Origin: Blumeriella jaapii
Lineage: Eukaryota; Ascomycota; Leotiomycetes; Helotiales; Drepanopezizaceae
Assembly: GCA_009599575.1 (NCBI GenBank)
Contig: VWND01000075.1
Coordinates: forward strand, 1,116,001 to 1,180,000
Length of the DNA: 64,000 bases
Reading direction: 5' to 3'
The stretch's first letter is position 1. Every line of letters begins with the position of its first letter. Of this stretch, positions 23,108-35,126 are shown piece by piece. Below the pieces are notes generated by a model. It was given only the letters and a program-made list of their open reading frames with translations, was not told the origin of the DNA and did no database searches. The position numbers were made by a program, and so were the translations under genes.

Positions 23108-24584
23108 GGGGTTCTCTGGATACTACTCCCATGGATTTACATTGGATACCAATCTTGAATATCCCCTATCAGGAGGTCGCCCATGGAGCGAGCGCGATTT
23201 AGAGCCCCCGCCGTATCATCTATACGCATGTTGGTCGACTCGCAAATACCTGTTCAGTGCAGACTGCCTGTCACTTCGAAGCGGCTTTTGGCTCTCTCGG
23301 CTCGCTCATATGAGAGTTATGGATGGGAACTGGGGGAAGTAGGGGAAATGGGACCTGCGGCGAAGAGACCCCTAGCCAATGCATTCCGAAAGAAACATGC
23401 TTCAGCGAGGCAGTGTGGTGCTTCACTTGCATTAGAGATTCATTGTTTAGAACGCGAAGTTTTTGAATATCTGCGTAATCTCATTCCTTGCTTCATCCAC
23501 GCAAATTGCGCCTCGGCGCATTTGATTTCAAATTTAGGCTGCAATGTGACTTTGACCGAAGTCCTTGCGAAGTCGATGGTGCTGCCATTCCCGACGAGCG
23601 TGAAGGCTACGCCAAGGAGCACGATATCACGGTGCTAGCTAGATATATGGAAGGACGAGGAGGGTCTTCTAAAAGGCGTGGCTGCTGTGCATTTAATTGA
23701 ACCTTCCCCCTCCAAAAACAGGACGAAATTCTAGTAAGATATCTAGATTCTGATGGAGGTTTCATGATGCTAACTTCATCTAGAAGAGCCGTTCCGTCTC
23801 CAAGCTCTTCTTCCTTTGGGCTGTAGGCGAGAGATTTGATGGCAGTCATATTGTGCTCTTGTCCGGTATTTAGGTCTTAGTCGAGAATGTGCGAAAACCG
23901 ATTCTTGCTAGATTGGATGCACTGCGCTACTTTCTCTTGCAGAGGTACATACCTATTCTTGCTTCGCACTATAGCTGAGATATCGTACTTGGTCGACGTG
24001 GAGTCAACACGACCCTTTCAGCTTGAAATTTTGACTCCGGTGCACCCGCGGCTCGAAACGCCACGCACGACCAAACTTTTGTCGCAGCATTTTCGACTGT
24101 GAATTCTCCAGGTGTCGTATCGTTTTCTGCGGAATGTCTCACGCCCTAAACTCCTTGTCTTTGTCCTCGACCACGCTTCCCGACATTAGGCGAGCGACTT
24201 GGTTCTGCTTTCTTTCAACTTCAGAAGCTGGGCTATTTCTTTTTGTGCCTCAATAGAAACGACTTCCTTCATTGTTGTCGAACTAGTTGCCACGGCTCTA
24301 GGCGTAGAAGAATCCTTAATGTATTCCACTTCTTTAAACTTATTGAATGCAGCAATTTGTATTTTGAGGATTCGTTATTTATCCATTTCCTATCTCGGCA
24401 ACAGTCAGTTGCCATGCTCATGTCTCAGGATCATTGCAGACTTCCCAGCTCATTATAGCTTACCATTTAGCTAATCAACCACTGCTTCTGCCTCAATCGC
24501 TTAATGCTTCTTTCCAACATGCTGTATAACGACTCGATTGCCCCTCCTCCTCTGGTAACAGATCACCAAGGCCTTTCCGTCAGT
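23108..24584. other. Spacer without a supported gene
   Basis: A 151-codon frame at 23183-23638 has no recognisable features and follows directly on the 2EXR gene. The rest is unremarkable intergenic DNA of moderate GC content. Confidence 0.4.
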
Positions 24585-25792
24585 ATGGTTTCGATCGTCG
24601 TCAAGTGGCTTCTTGTCGCCCTGTCAGTCTCGGCATCACCACACGAGTTCGGCCTCAAGAGAAGAGCAACGTTGAAGCACATCCCTTCTCAAGTAGCCAC
24701 CGGCAACATCCAAGCCTTCTTCAACTCCAACCACGCAGCTCTGGACGCACCGCAACTCTCAGCCGTCAACTCGACCTCTTTCGACTGGTGGTACTTCGAC
24801 GTCGTCGCTCCAGACCTGGCCACATCCCTCGTCGTCGTCTTCTTCACCACGCTCGGCTCCGGCTTCCCCTTCGTCCCGACTTCAGACGGCGTCACCCAGG
24901 TCGGCGTCTACGCAACCTACCCCAATGGCACGTTTGCCGGCAAGTACATACCCGCCAGCGAGGCCGTGATCACGACACACGGCAACGGAGCATCTGGGGA
25001 TTTCGTCGGCACTGGAGCAAAGTTCACCGGGGCGCCCGACTTGAGCACATACTCCATCTCCGTCGACTCGCCCGCCAACGGCATCGTGGGGACGTTGAAC
25101 CTGACGGCTAGAGCGCCCCCTCACTATCCATGCGGCGCGCTCTCCCGCTCCAGCCAGTCCACCCAGATCGCTCCTCACATTGGCTGGTCGAACGCCATGC
25201 CCGACGCGAAAGGCACAGCGGACTTCACCATTCTCGGCAGCAAGCTGCGATTCTCGGGCCCCGCCTACCATGACAAAGTACGTCTTGTCGCCGCCCCCCC
25301 TTTCTCCTCTCCTTTGCAATGGATCTGTTTAACTCGAGGAGCGTCACTAAAGCACCTCTCCAGAAATGGGGCGACGCCCCCTTCAAGTCTACCGTCGCAA
25401 GCTGGTACTGGGGCCACGCGCGTCTCGGCCCCTTCGCCCTCGTCTGGTTCTCCTACCTGCCGCGCTCCGGCCTGGAGAAAGTCAGCTCCTACATCGCGCG
25501 CGACGGGCAGATTCTCTCCGCCCGCTGCGTCGCGGATGCCGTGCGCGTGCGACCCACAGGACCTGAAGCCCAGTACCCGCCCACGCAAGCATCGGGGGCG
25601 CCACGCGGTTTCCGCGTCGATTTCAAGCTGGAAGACGGCAGGGTGTTCAATGTGAGCGTGGAGACGAGGAACCTGGTTGCAGACGCGGCGGCGGTCTATA
25701 GTCGGTGGACGGGGGCTGTGGAGGGGGTGTTTGATGGCGGGGGGAGGATGACGGGGGGGAAGGCGGTCCTAGAGCAGTATGTGATGGTGTAG
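24585..25792 (+). CDS. Secreted lipocalin-like protein, fungal Diels-Alderase/CrtC-like superfamily
   Basis: Two exons, 24585-25277 and 25364-25792, give 373 aa. The 86-nt intron has a GTACGT donor and a CACTAA branch site. The start at 24585 gives a signal peptide, MVSIVVKWLLVALSVSASP. Family marks: FDWWYFDVVAPDL in the N-terminal half, YHDK completed across the intron to KWGDAPF, and WYWGHARLGPFALVWFSYL in the second half. This pattern (WWYFD, YHDKxWG, WYWGHxRxGP) is that of fungal pericyclases such as Fsa2/CghA and related hydratase-like proteins with two beta-barrel domains. The substrate is unknown. No polyketide synthase or NRPS is visible in the window, so a role in decalin formation cannot be assumed, and secretion would be unusual for a biosynthetic pericyclase. 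An in-frame ATG at 24504 would add 27 residues and bury the signal. Confidence 0.8.
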
Positions 25793-27069
25793 TCGTCCGG
25801 TGCACAGGAGGTAGGTAATTTGGAAGGTCTCAGTCGCGAGATCATGTCCATCTGCTGGGGCTTGAAACCCAGAGGACTAGAAACTGCGCACGAAGCCGCT
25901 ATTGACTTGCTCGGCTATTTGTTTACGAGGTAGTCCCGGAGCTCCACCCCAAAGTAAACAAATTCATTTTGGTAAAGATGGCAAAAAGAATTAAAAACAT
26001 TCACATTTATCGAGAGTACGAAACCCGTAAAGGAGCGAACGACAAAAACGGCGAAGAAAAATCTCAAACTAGCAAAACTCAACCAGAACCCCAGGTTCCA
26101 GTCTACAAACGTAATCAAATACGTTATTGTTTCCCGTCCAGATCGTCCTGAAGACAGCTTGCCTACCAAGCCATCCCGCCACTGGATACCGACCGGTTCT
26201 GGAATCCGATTTCTTCAAGGAGACCCCAATTTTCGCAAGGGCACACAGGCCGAAAGAGCCCACCCACAGTCCCCCTCCATCATCAGAAAACCATACTCAC
26301 TCTCCGTTCCTGGGGCATCAGCTACGCACGTAAACCCGCGAAATCCACACCACTCTTTCTGCTCGCATTATCACAATGCAACTTATTCGTTCTCGCGCAC
26401 ACATACTGTACACATACACATTCACCTACGCGCGCGATCTTTCTCCTTCTCCATGATCAGCCACTACTGCCTAGGTAGGTACCTTAAGATAAAAACACAA
26501 TTCAATCCTCCCTTCCAGACGAAACAAACAGGACCACGATACTGGATCAAATCAAGGCAACTTCAACAGTCAGCATATCTTTCCCCTTTCCCTCTTTCCG
26601 CCGACCCGCTGCGCTATGCCTACGGGTAGCACCCTCCATCTATCATCTCGATTTTGTTTCCATACCTAGGCAGCAGGCTCTTTCCTCGCCCCCGCCTCTA
26701 GATGTCTGCCAGATCTTAAGCATACGGATTTACATCTATGTCATGCACGGCACGACTCCCAAACCCAACTTTTAGCCAATGCCGCATCTTGCGTTAAGCA
26801 GGGTTGGTCTCGCCGTCGGCCACATGATCTAGAACGCGATGGCTCTGGAACAAAAAATGTTGTATAACGCATCTGATGTAATCACAATCAATACAGTATA
26901 CAAGAAATGCACAGCCCAAGTCCGACAAAGTCTAGTCCAGTTCAGCCCAGCCCAAACCAGTCCATCGTTCCCTGTGGCCATCCCAGGCCCCGAGACCATG
27001 ACACCACAAACGCCTCATTACACATTGTCCGTAATCACTAACAGCAAACCCGCCCGATTGCCATCTCTC
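25793..27069. other. Spacer between convergent genes
   Basis: No gene is supported. It contains the 3' ends of the lipocalin-like gene (plus) and the myosin gene (minus). CACATAC/ACACAT runs lie near 26400, and a CTAGGTAGGTACC motif near 26470. A long plus-strand frame at 26839-27675 is antisense to the myosin tail and is a shadow. Confidence 0.5.
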
Positions 27070-30000
27070 CTACAGAAAGCCCTTACTCAGGCTCATCTGC
27101 CTCCCAACGCTGCTCTTCCGCTGCGGCACATCAATCACCTCATCAATCGAGTTTGCAGGCCCCCACACCGCATTACTGCCCCTCCTCATTGTCCCATTCA
27201 GGCCCTTCAGCCCAGCACCCTTCAGAGCCTCCAACTCCCGCTCCAGTCTCAACGCCTTCTCCCTCTCCTCATTCAGTGCCCGCTCGGCCCTTCGAGCAGC
27301 AAGCTGTCCCTCGCTCTCCGCCCCCTGCAGCTCATCCACGGCTCGCAGAAGCTTCTCAATCTTGTCCTTTCCACGCGCCACGTCATCCTGCAAGCTCGCG
27401 TTGGCCTTCTCCTTGCGCTCAATTTGAAGCTGCAAGTCTTTGACGGTGCGGTCGACATTGCGAACGGAGCGCTGAGATTTGTTGCGCTCGGATTCTTGGG
27501 CTTCGAGTTGGGCTTCCAGCTACATTTTCATACATCAGTTCGCTTGTTTCTACTCGGGTTTGGATGCAAGATCAACTCACCTCTTGGACACGGCCGTGCA
27601 AAAATCGAACATCTTGACTTGCGCTCGAATACCCTTTCGTTTCAAGATCCAGAAGCCGCACCTGCAGCTCCTTGAGCGACTTCTCCAACGCAGCTTTCTC
27701 GGCATGGAGCTGTGCTGTAGTTTCGCGCTCGGCTACGATATCCTTCTGCATTTCAGAACACAGGGCGTCTGTTCGTCGCATCTTACCGACAGCTGCAGCG
27801 ACGATGTCTTCTTGCTGGGCAAGATTGGATTTGAGCTCCAAGAGCTCCCGGTCCAGACTAGCTGCATTACGCAATGAAGGGCTGTCGCCACTAGCGAGGT
27901 CATCGAGACCAGCCTTTGCCTCCAATAGCCGAGCTTCGAGCCCACGTTTCTCTCGTTGTAACATGTCACGTTCCGCACTAACGTCATCCATTGAGGTTCG
28001 CAGGCTCCGCAATTGAGACATCATGCTGACAATTTTGTCTTGAGCATCCGTATGAGCCTTGATAGCCTCATCTCTAGATGCAGAGAGATCCGATAGTGTT
28101 GTCTCGAGACGAGCTTTCTCCTTAGACCAGGTGGAGCTATTGAGAACTTCGTCGTCCCACTTCGACCGGAGTTCTTCGAGCTCTTCTCGAAGTCTGGTAT
28201 TCTCGCTCTGCTTGAAGAGCTTTTCTTCACGCGCGATATCCAGTTCATTGGTGAGAGTCGCGAACTCGGCCTGGTACTTCTTTCGAGTTTGCTCTATGCT
28301 AGCCTCTTTCTCCTCAATGTCCATGGCTCTTTGGCTTCGGTAATCTTCCAGCTCATGTTGCAAACGTTTCCTGGCCTGTAAAGCGGCCTCGAGGTCAACA
28401 GAGAGATCCTCGAGTCGTTCTTCATAAGTTTGATTTTGACGTTGGAGATCTTCGATGGTGGCTTCCATGTGCTTGCGCTCCGACATAATCTCGGCACAGG
28501 TTTCCTCGGCCTCTCTCCCTTGAGCTTTGGCGAATTGCTCAGCTCTGGTAGCTTTCATGACTGCAATCTCGGCTTGCTCTAGCTTGCTGAAATACTCGTC
28601 GGCACGACTCTTGTACAGAGCTAGACTAGACGTAACGTCGAGTAGCTTAGAAGCCTCTGCGTCAAGTCGAATCTGGAGATCGGCATATTCTTGTAGCAAT
28701 TGGGCTCGATCGGCAGCATCTTGTTCCTTCTGTTGTGTCGCATCTTCAAGGTCCGACTTGGCGTCCCTAAGCTCCACTTCAAGAGTCGCACGAGTACGTT
28801 TTAACTCTTCGAAATGCTTCTTCACATCGCCAAGCTCGGCGACCGTGTTGGTATGAATGTGCAGTAGCGAGCGGCGGGAGTCTTCCTGGCTGTTGAGGAG
28901 TTCGAACAGTTCCTCATGAGACTTGGTTTGTACGTCACGAAGAGACAAGTCCCCAGTCTGGATGCTCTCCAGGGCAGACACCTTCTTCGCGGAGTCGTCT
29001 AACATATCGTGAAGTCTGCTGTTGGCTTGCTCCAACTTGTGGACCCGCCGGACTGATGGGCTGTCTTCGGGCCACAACTCTCTTGCGGGTGTTGCTCGCT
29101 CTAGCTGGCTCTGGAGGTGTCGGTTCTGCATTTGGCTCATCTGGAGCTGGGTCTGCAACTCTTCAAAGTCGGCCTTGAGGTCCATACGATTGTTGAAGCT
29201 GAGGATATCCGCAGTGCGGTCGGATCGTCCGGAGTCTTGAAGGTCAGTACTTGGGAATCGTCGTGTGGGGGTCGAGACATTCGAGCGAGGCCTTGCATTC
29301 AGCTTGTTACGAACGTGGCTAGGCGATTGATTGAAAGAACCCTGGTTCGGGTTGATCTCCTCCAGCCTGGGCCTGGTAGGGGAATTTCGCTCCGGAGACT
29401 CGCCAAACTCTTCTTCGAACCTCTTTCGCAAGTCCGCGACCTGTGCCTCTGCATTGTCACGACCAGCTGTCTGGACTCGGAGCTCCTGGTACAATTCCTC
29501 AACTTTCTTGACGAGAGCCGGTACAGGATTCGGAATCTTCGCTGCACTCCTGTCACTGCTACCGTCGATTTGAGGCATCGGATGTGTCATCTCTGGGTCA
29601 AGTTTCTTCAGCAATTCTAGCACATCTTGGTCGCGACTTTCCACCATGACTTTGAGCTGGCGATTTGAGTCCCTCGATTGGTTGTGGAGGTGTCGTTCAG
29701 ACTCGAGATTTCGGACTGCCTCTGCGAGTTGAGTATTGATTGCAGAGGATGACTTCTCCGCATTGCGCGTTGTCTTGTGCTCCCGCGCAACCTCATGGGC
29801 GCGATCTTCCAAGTCCAACTCAAGCTTTTCGTTTCTTTTTCGAAGCTTAGCTATGTCATCTTGAAGCGTTTCCATTTGCTTGGTCATCCTTCGGTTGGCC
29901 TCCTCGACCTTAAGTTTGTCCTTCTGCAGAGCACGAACTTCACCCTGGCTCTTCTGATGGACGACCGAGTTCGAACGAGATATCTCAAGCCCCTTTTGTT

Positions 30001-33000
30001 GAATCTTAGTCAGTAAGGCTTTATTATCTCGCTCTGACGCGATGAGTCGGCTTTTCGCAGCGTTGAGCTCCCGCTGAAGACGATCCTTCTCCTGATCAAC
30101 CTGGAGACCAAATTTGCCGGAATCAATGATCGTCTTCTCCAGTTCGTTTACACGTTTCCCTAATTCTGCGCACTGCTCCTCGTAGTATTTCGCACGGCTT
30201 TGTTCCTCGTCAAGATCCTTGCGTAGACTGGTTTCCCGTTCCCGAGCGACTCGCAAGGCACTGCGATCGTTGCTGAGTTCAGCTTGCAATCTTGCTTCTT
30301 CAGCGGCAGCCTTGGCCTCACGCAATCTCCGAATCTCATTTCGAGCCTCGTTGCGCTCTTTCTCGGCTGTGACCCTGGCCTCCATTGCTCGTCTGAGAGT
30401 ATCTTGTTGTACGTAGAGTTCCTTTTCGATGGTGATCTTTGCTTCGTTGACTTCTTGGAACTTATCGTTGAGCTCTTTGTACTTGTGCTCTGCAAGTAAC
30501 TGAACATCGTCCCGTGACTGTTGCTCCTTACTCAGGTCTCGCTGGACATCGTCCAACTGCTTCTTGAGGTCCGAGATCTGACCCTCCAGCATTCTACGGT
30601 TTTGGCCAGCTTGGGCGTCCTCGGTAAGACGAGCATCAAGAAGTTTCTTCGTGTCCGCAAGTTCCTTTTCGGAATTGGCTTTCTGTGACTTCATGGCGAA
30701 CAAATCGGCTTGAACTTCTCGGAGGCGATTGACTACGTTGTCTTTCTCCGCCGCCAATGTGGCTTTCTGATCATCAAATGTTTTCCGCTCGTTCTCATAT
30801 TTGCGAGTATCTGCTCTTAGAATCGCAAGTTCACTTTCCTTTCGACGAACAAGGTCTTCGTATCCGGTTGAGGTGGTGGTCAATTCCGAAAGTTGCTGCT
30901 TGATGCGGCGGCTTTCGTTCTGCATATCTTGTTCTCTATGTCTTGTTGCTTCTAAGTCCTTAAAGGCGCTGGCAAGCTTAACATCGAGGTCGTGTTGCGT
31001 CTGGAGGAGCTGGCCTTCGAGATCCTGAATTTTCCTATCTTTCAAGCTGAGTTGACTTTTGAACATACTGATATCCTTCGTCAAACGGGCCTCTTCGGCA
31101 CTTCGCTGGGATTTCTCGCGTGAAATTCGGTCGAGCTCAGCGTTAAGGTGGTCAATTTTTTCGGCCAATTCCTTTTTCTCTGCTTCTAGCTTGGAAATGA
31201 TCTGACCTGCTTGCTCAGACTGCAATCGCCATTCATTCCTCTCCTGCTCAGCCTTTCGCTGATTCTGTAAAAGAACATCAATCTGGCCTTCGAGCTGGAT
31301 GATTTCTTGCTCAGCATCCTCAAGTCCTTGCTTGGCATTTTCTAGGGCGTCTTCGAGCTCGCTTTCTTTCAGCTGAAGTCTCCTCATTACCTCTTGATCG
31401 TCCAGCGCTGTGGCTCTCTCGCCATCAAGAGTGCGTTGCAATGCTTGGAGTTCAAATTGAGCTTTGCGACGCTCCTCTTCGAGATGCTTGCGATCGGCGT
31501 GTTCTTGTTCCATCTGCTGCTGCAGCTTCTTGATCTCCTCCTCCCTTTTCTTGACCTCGCGCGAAGTACCAGTGGCACCGAGAAGGGGCTTCATTCTGAC
31601 AAGCAATCGCCACCACGGGTTCTCACACAGATCCAGGTACACCTGGAAGTTTTTCTGGATGATGCGAGTCGCCTCGGCTCGGTAGAGTCTCTTATGGGCA
31701 ATGCGTCGCTGCGTGAAGCCTCTCGCAACTGATTGGAATCGTTTGACAATCTCTCCTATCACTGCCTCTCGTTGTTGCTCGAGGTCTGCCAAGACACCGG
31801 CCCTGAAAAACACCTTCGTAATTCCAACTCGGAAAAACGATTGATCCAAGGCAAGTTTTTCGAGCATGGTCACGGCTACGGTCCGCCCGTCAAGATAACC
31901 CTTTGGCATGTTTCGGCACAGAACCTCGTACCGTGATCTGAACTCGGAAAAGGGAATGCGGTTAGGAAACCCTGTTCTGGCAATTCTGATACCCTCTAGA
32001 ACACCGTTGCATCGGAGTTGGTCCAACACCAGTGGTGCGTTTAGCTGCTTCGGACGCTTCTTGTGATTAGGAATAATACATCTGACGAAGTGAGGATGGG
32101 TGGAGTGGAGCTGAGCCATCAAAGTCGAGAGTTGCTCCTTGTGCCTCTGCGCTACAGTTCGGAATAGTCCTTTCTTGACCCGGCTTCTAGTGACCGTCAA
32201 ATCGCCATCTGTATCCGCACAATCCGCGAATAGCGAAGCGACATGCCTATCCGTGGAGGCCGCGAGGAGCCTTGTAATGTTGTCGTTCAGTGGGTCTTTG
32301 TTCTTTTCAAGCCAGCCTTCTGTTGAGTACTCGACCTCAGCGGCATAGTGAGTGAGCATGAAACCCTGACCAAGGCGTGAAGGTCGATATTTCGACGTCT
32401 TCCTGTCCCATAGAGAGTGCAACTTCTCCGTGAAAGATTTGTCCGTAGCCTTTGGCATCACGCAGTCTTCATCTAAACATGAGAATATACCGATAGGATT
32501 GGGAAGCTCGATGAGGTCAATGGTAGGCTGAAGGTCGTGCCCAAAGTCAACGAACTTCCATTCGATTTGCTCTCGAGCGTATTCTTCCTGTTCCAAGACA
32601 AACATGAAGTGGTTAAAAAATTGCTGGAGCTTTTCGTTCGTGTAATTGATGCACAGTTGCTCAAAGCTGTTCTCTTCGAAAATTTCGAATCCTGCAATAT
32701 CAAGGACGCCGATGAAGCGAGAATCGTCCAATCCCATCCCAGTCCGGTCTAGTTGTTTGTTGATTTGAGTGACGAGGTCGCCAAAACTACGCTCGTAAAC
32801 ACCCTTGGATAGGGCATCTATAGCAAATCTGACTTGCTCGGGTGTCTGCACTTTTTCCACCCATTCTCGACCGGCTTTTACTCGAGGATGAAGAAGTGCT
32901 TGAAGGAAGGGCTCGGACGGGATCCCCAGAAGCTTGCACACCTTGTTTGCGTGTGCCTTGGCATCAGCGGCCAAGCGGGCTTGATCAGCCGCTCTGCTTT

Positions 33001-34382
33001 CTTTCACAACAGCAATGTTTCCCAAATGAAGGATAGCAGCTATAGTGCGGAGAATGGAAAACTGCTCCTCGTCCGAGAACCCCATTGTCGCAAATGCCTC
33101 AATCAACGAATTCCATTCGTCTTGATCCGAAACACCGGGGATAGTACCATGACCGTCTCGGGTATAGGCGAAGTCTTCGACGCCCAAACCGTCCAGCATA
33201 AATTCTTGCTTCATGCTTCGGTCCGCGCCTTTTAGAAGTTGATAGAACACATGATAATTGCGTTCGTGGGCATTGAGTCGCACCACACGAGACTTCTCAA
33301 GCAGATACCAGTCAATGAAGGCCCCAGCGATGGTCCCCGTCCTTGTGAACTCGATTCTGATAAACTTTCCAAACCGGGACGAGTTGTTGTTTCGTACCGT
33401 CTGTGCATTACCAAATGCCTCAAGGATGGGATTGGCTCGAAGAATTTGCTGCGACAGATTGGAATGTTGTGCCTTGTTCTTGACGGGGGATTCCGAGTGC
33501 GCCACGGCAGCAAGGTACTGAATAACCTTCTTGGTCGTCTCGGTCTTTCCGGCTCCCGATTCGCCAGTCACCAGAACACTCTGATTTTCTCCTTCGTCCA
33601 CCAAGTTCCGGAACGCTTCATCTGCCATAGCGTAGATGTGTGGTTTCGTTTCTTCCCGAGACCGACCTTTGTACATGTTGATGTACTCGTTGGTATATAT
33701 GGGCAGGGCACAGTACGGATTGATGGCAACCAAGAACAAGCCAGAGTAAGTGTAGATCAAATCCGCCTGGTATCGCATGTGAAGATTATGCACGACAGAT
33801 GCCTCGTTCAGATGTGTGAGTTCAGCCATATCATCTGCCTTATCGAATCTTGCTGGATTGACCTTGTCGACACCATCTGCATGTACCTCTCGTTGCTGCT
33901 TGCATGTTAGCACGATTTTCGAGAATGCCTTGCAGGTCGCATACGCTTCCATCATCGCATTGAACCAAGAGATAGTTCGCCTCTAGCTCTTCTACAATCC
34001 AGCCCTTCACAAAGGCAACCTGAGGATCCTTCAGCCAGACATATTTCTTTCCCGAAAAGTCATTCTCTCCTTCTATGCCCTGGACGGTTTCCGATCCGCG
34101 CTGTATATCCTCTGACTTTATAAACGACGGACCGAAAGTGCTTGACGACGGCGCGAGATTCTTCGAGTTCGAGCGATTCCGGGTCATGCTGTCATAGTTG
34201 GGAGCCGTCATCCCCGTGAGTGAGGAATACGACCGGTTATGGCTCGTGGAACTCGTGGCTCCGGGCAGCGGCGGGGAAGAAACAAAGGACTTGGGCCTGC
34301 CATTCGGAACAGTTGGGCCTGGCGATGCGGAGCCGGTGCGCGAGAAAGGATTGCCACGCTTCTGCGGCGACGGAGACGCCAT
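27070..34382 (-). CDS. myoB: Class II myosin heavy chain
   Basis: Exons 34382-33945, 33895-27581 and 27519-27070 give about 2,400 aa, the size usual for filamentous ascomycetes. Introns are 49 and 61 nt; the first has a GCTAAC branch site. Order: a disordered Ser-rich N-terminus, an SH3-like region (YVWLKDPQVAFVKGW), then the motor from about residue 165. The motor has P-loop GESGAGKT (about 255), switch I NNNSSRFGKF (about 318) and switch II DIAGFEIFE (about 548). An IQ-type neck lies near residues 870-920, followed by a coiled-coil tail of ~1,400 residues. It should assemble as a two-headed actin motor at the contractile ring and septum (yeast Myo1, Aspergillus MyoB). All nucleotide-binding residues are intact. 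It is divergent from the Red1-like gene. Confidence 0.97.
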
Positions 34383-35126
34383 GGGAGGGTATTCTCAAGG
34401 CGCAAAACTGTACATGAATCGGGATGGCATCAAGAAAACCAGGTCACGGCCGGGCGCGATCCGGATGCTGGAAGGCAAGGAGAAGGAAGCCGAAGTCAGG
34501 AAGACGTCTCCAGGATTTGCAGGAACATAGGGGTTGGCGGTCGAGGTGGAAATACAGGCGGAAGCAGGAGCAAGTGGAAAGGTCGTCGAATCGTCGATGC
34601 GATGTTGTTTGTGGAGGACGCGGCCAAGACGCCGAAGTAAACAAGCCAGTGCAACGGGCAACCACCGCTCGAGCTTGGTCGGGACTCGAGCCCCGATCAT
34701 GTGGTTTCCCGGGGAGGCCGGCGTCTATGGGCACCAACAAACGCGTCCCGCCATTCTGCCGCCCGAGCCGCGCCGCCTTTGCCCTGCAAAAAAGCTCCGC
34801 TTCGTCAGAGACAGTATCGTACGGAGCACATTTCGAGGCGCGTTCATCTTTCATCGTTCATCGTTCATCATTCATCATTCATCAACCTCGAACCCTCGGT
34901 GACCCACGTCCAGCCGTGCCAATCCTCCTTGAGTGGTCGGCTTCGTTGCATCGGTAGTCGAAATCCAAGAGCATTGCTCTCGATTCCTGGTGGCCCAGGG
35001 CTCCCTCTTGGATTCTGTCCACATTGCCAGCAGAGGAGGACAGCGAGCACCAGGGCAAGGATTTCATTCAATTTCTGGCGTGTCTGCACTGATATCAAGA
35101 CCGGATCATGCACCCTGATATGCACT
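34383..35126. promoter_or_regulatory. Divergent promoter region, myosin and Red1-like genes
   Basis: This 744-bp gap separates the start codons of two genes transcribed away from each other, so it must hold both promoters and 5' UTRs. A short tandem of TTCATCG/TTCATCA heptamers (five copies) lies at about 34852-34886, on the side of the Red1-like gene. No TATA-like element stands out. The plus-strand frame is open upstream of the Red1-like start, but the sequence is compositionally unlike coding DNA. Confidence 0.6.

Noticed and set aside
26839..27675. 278-codon plus-strand frame at the myosin 3' end
   Set aside because: It is antisense to the myosin coiled-coil exon and uses the complementary codons; a shadow.
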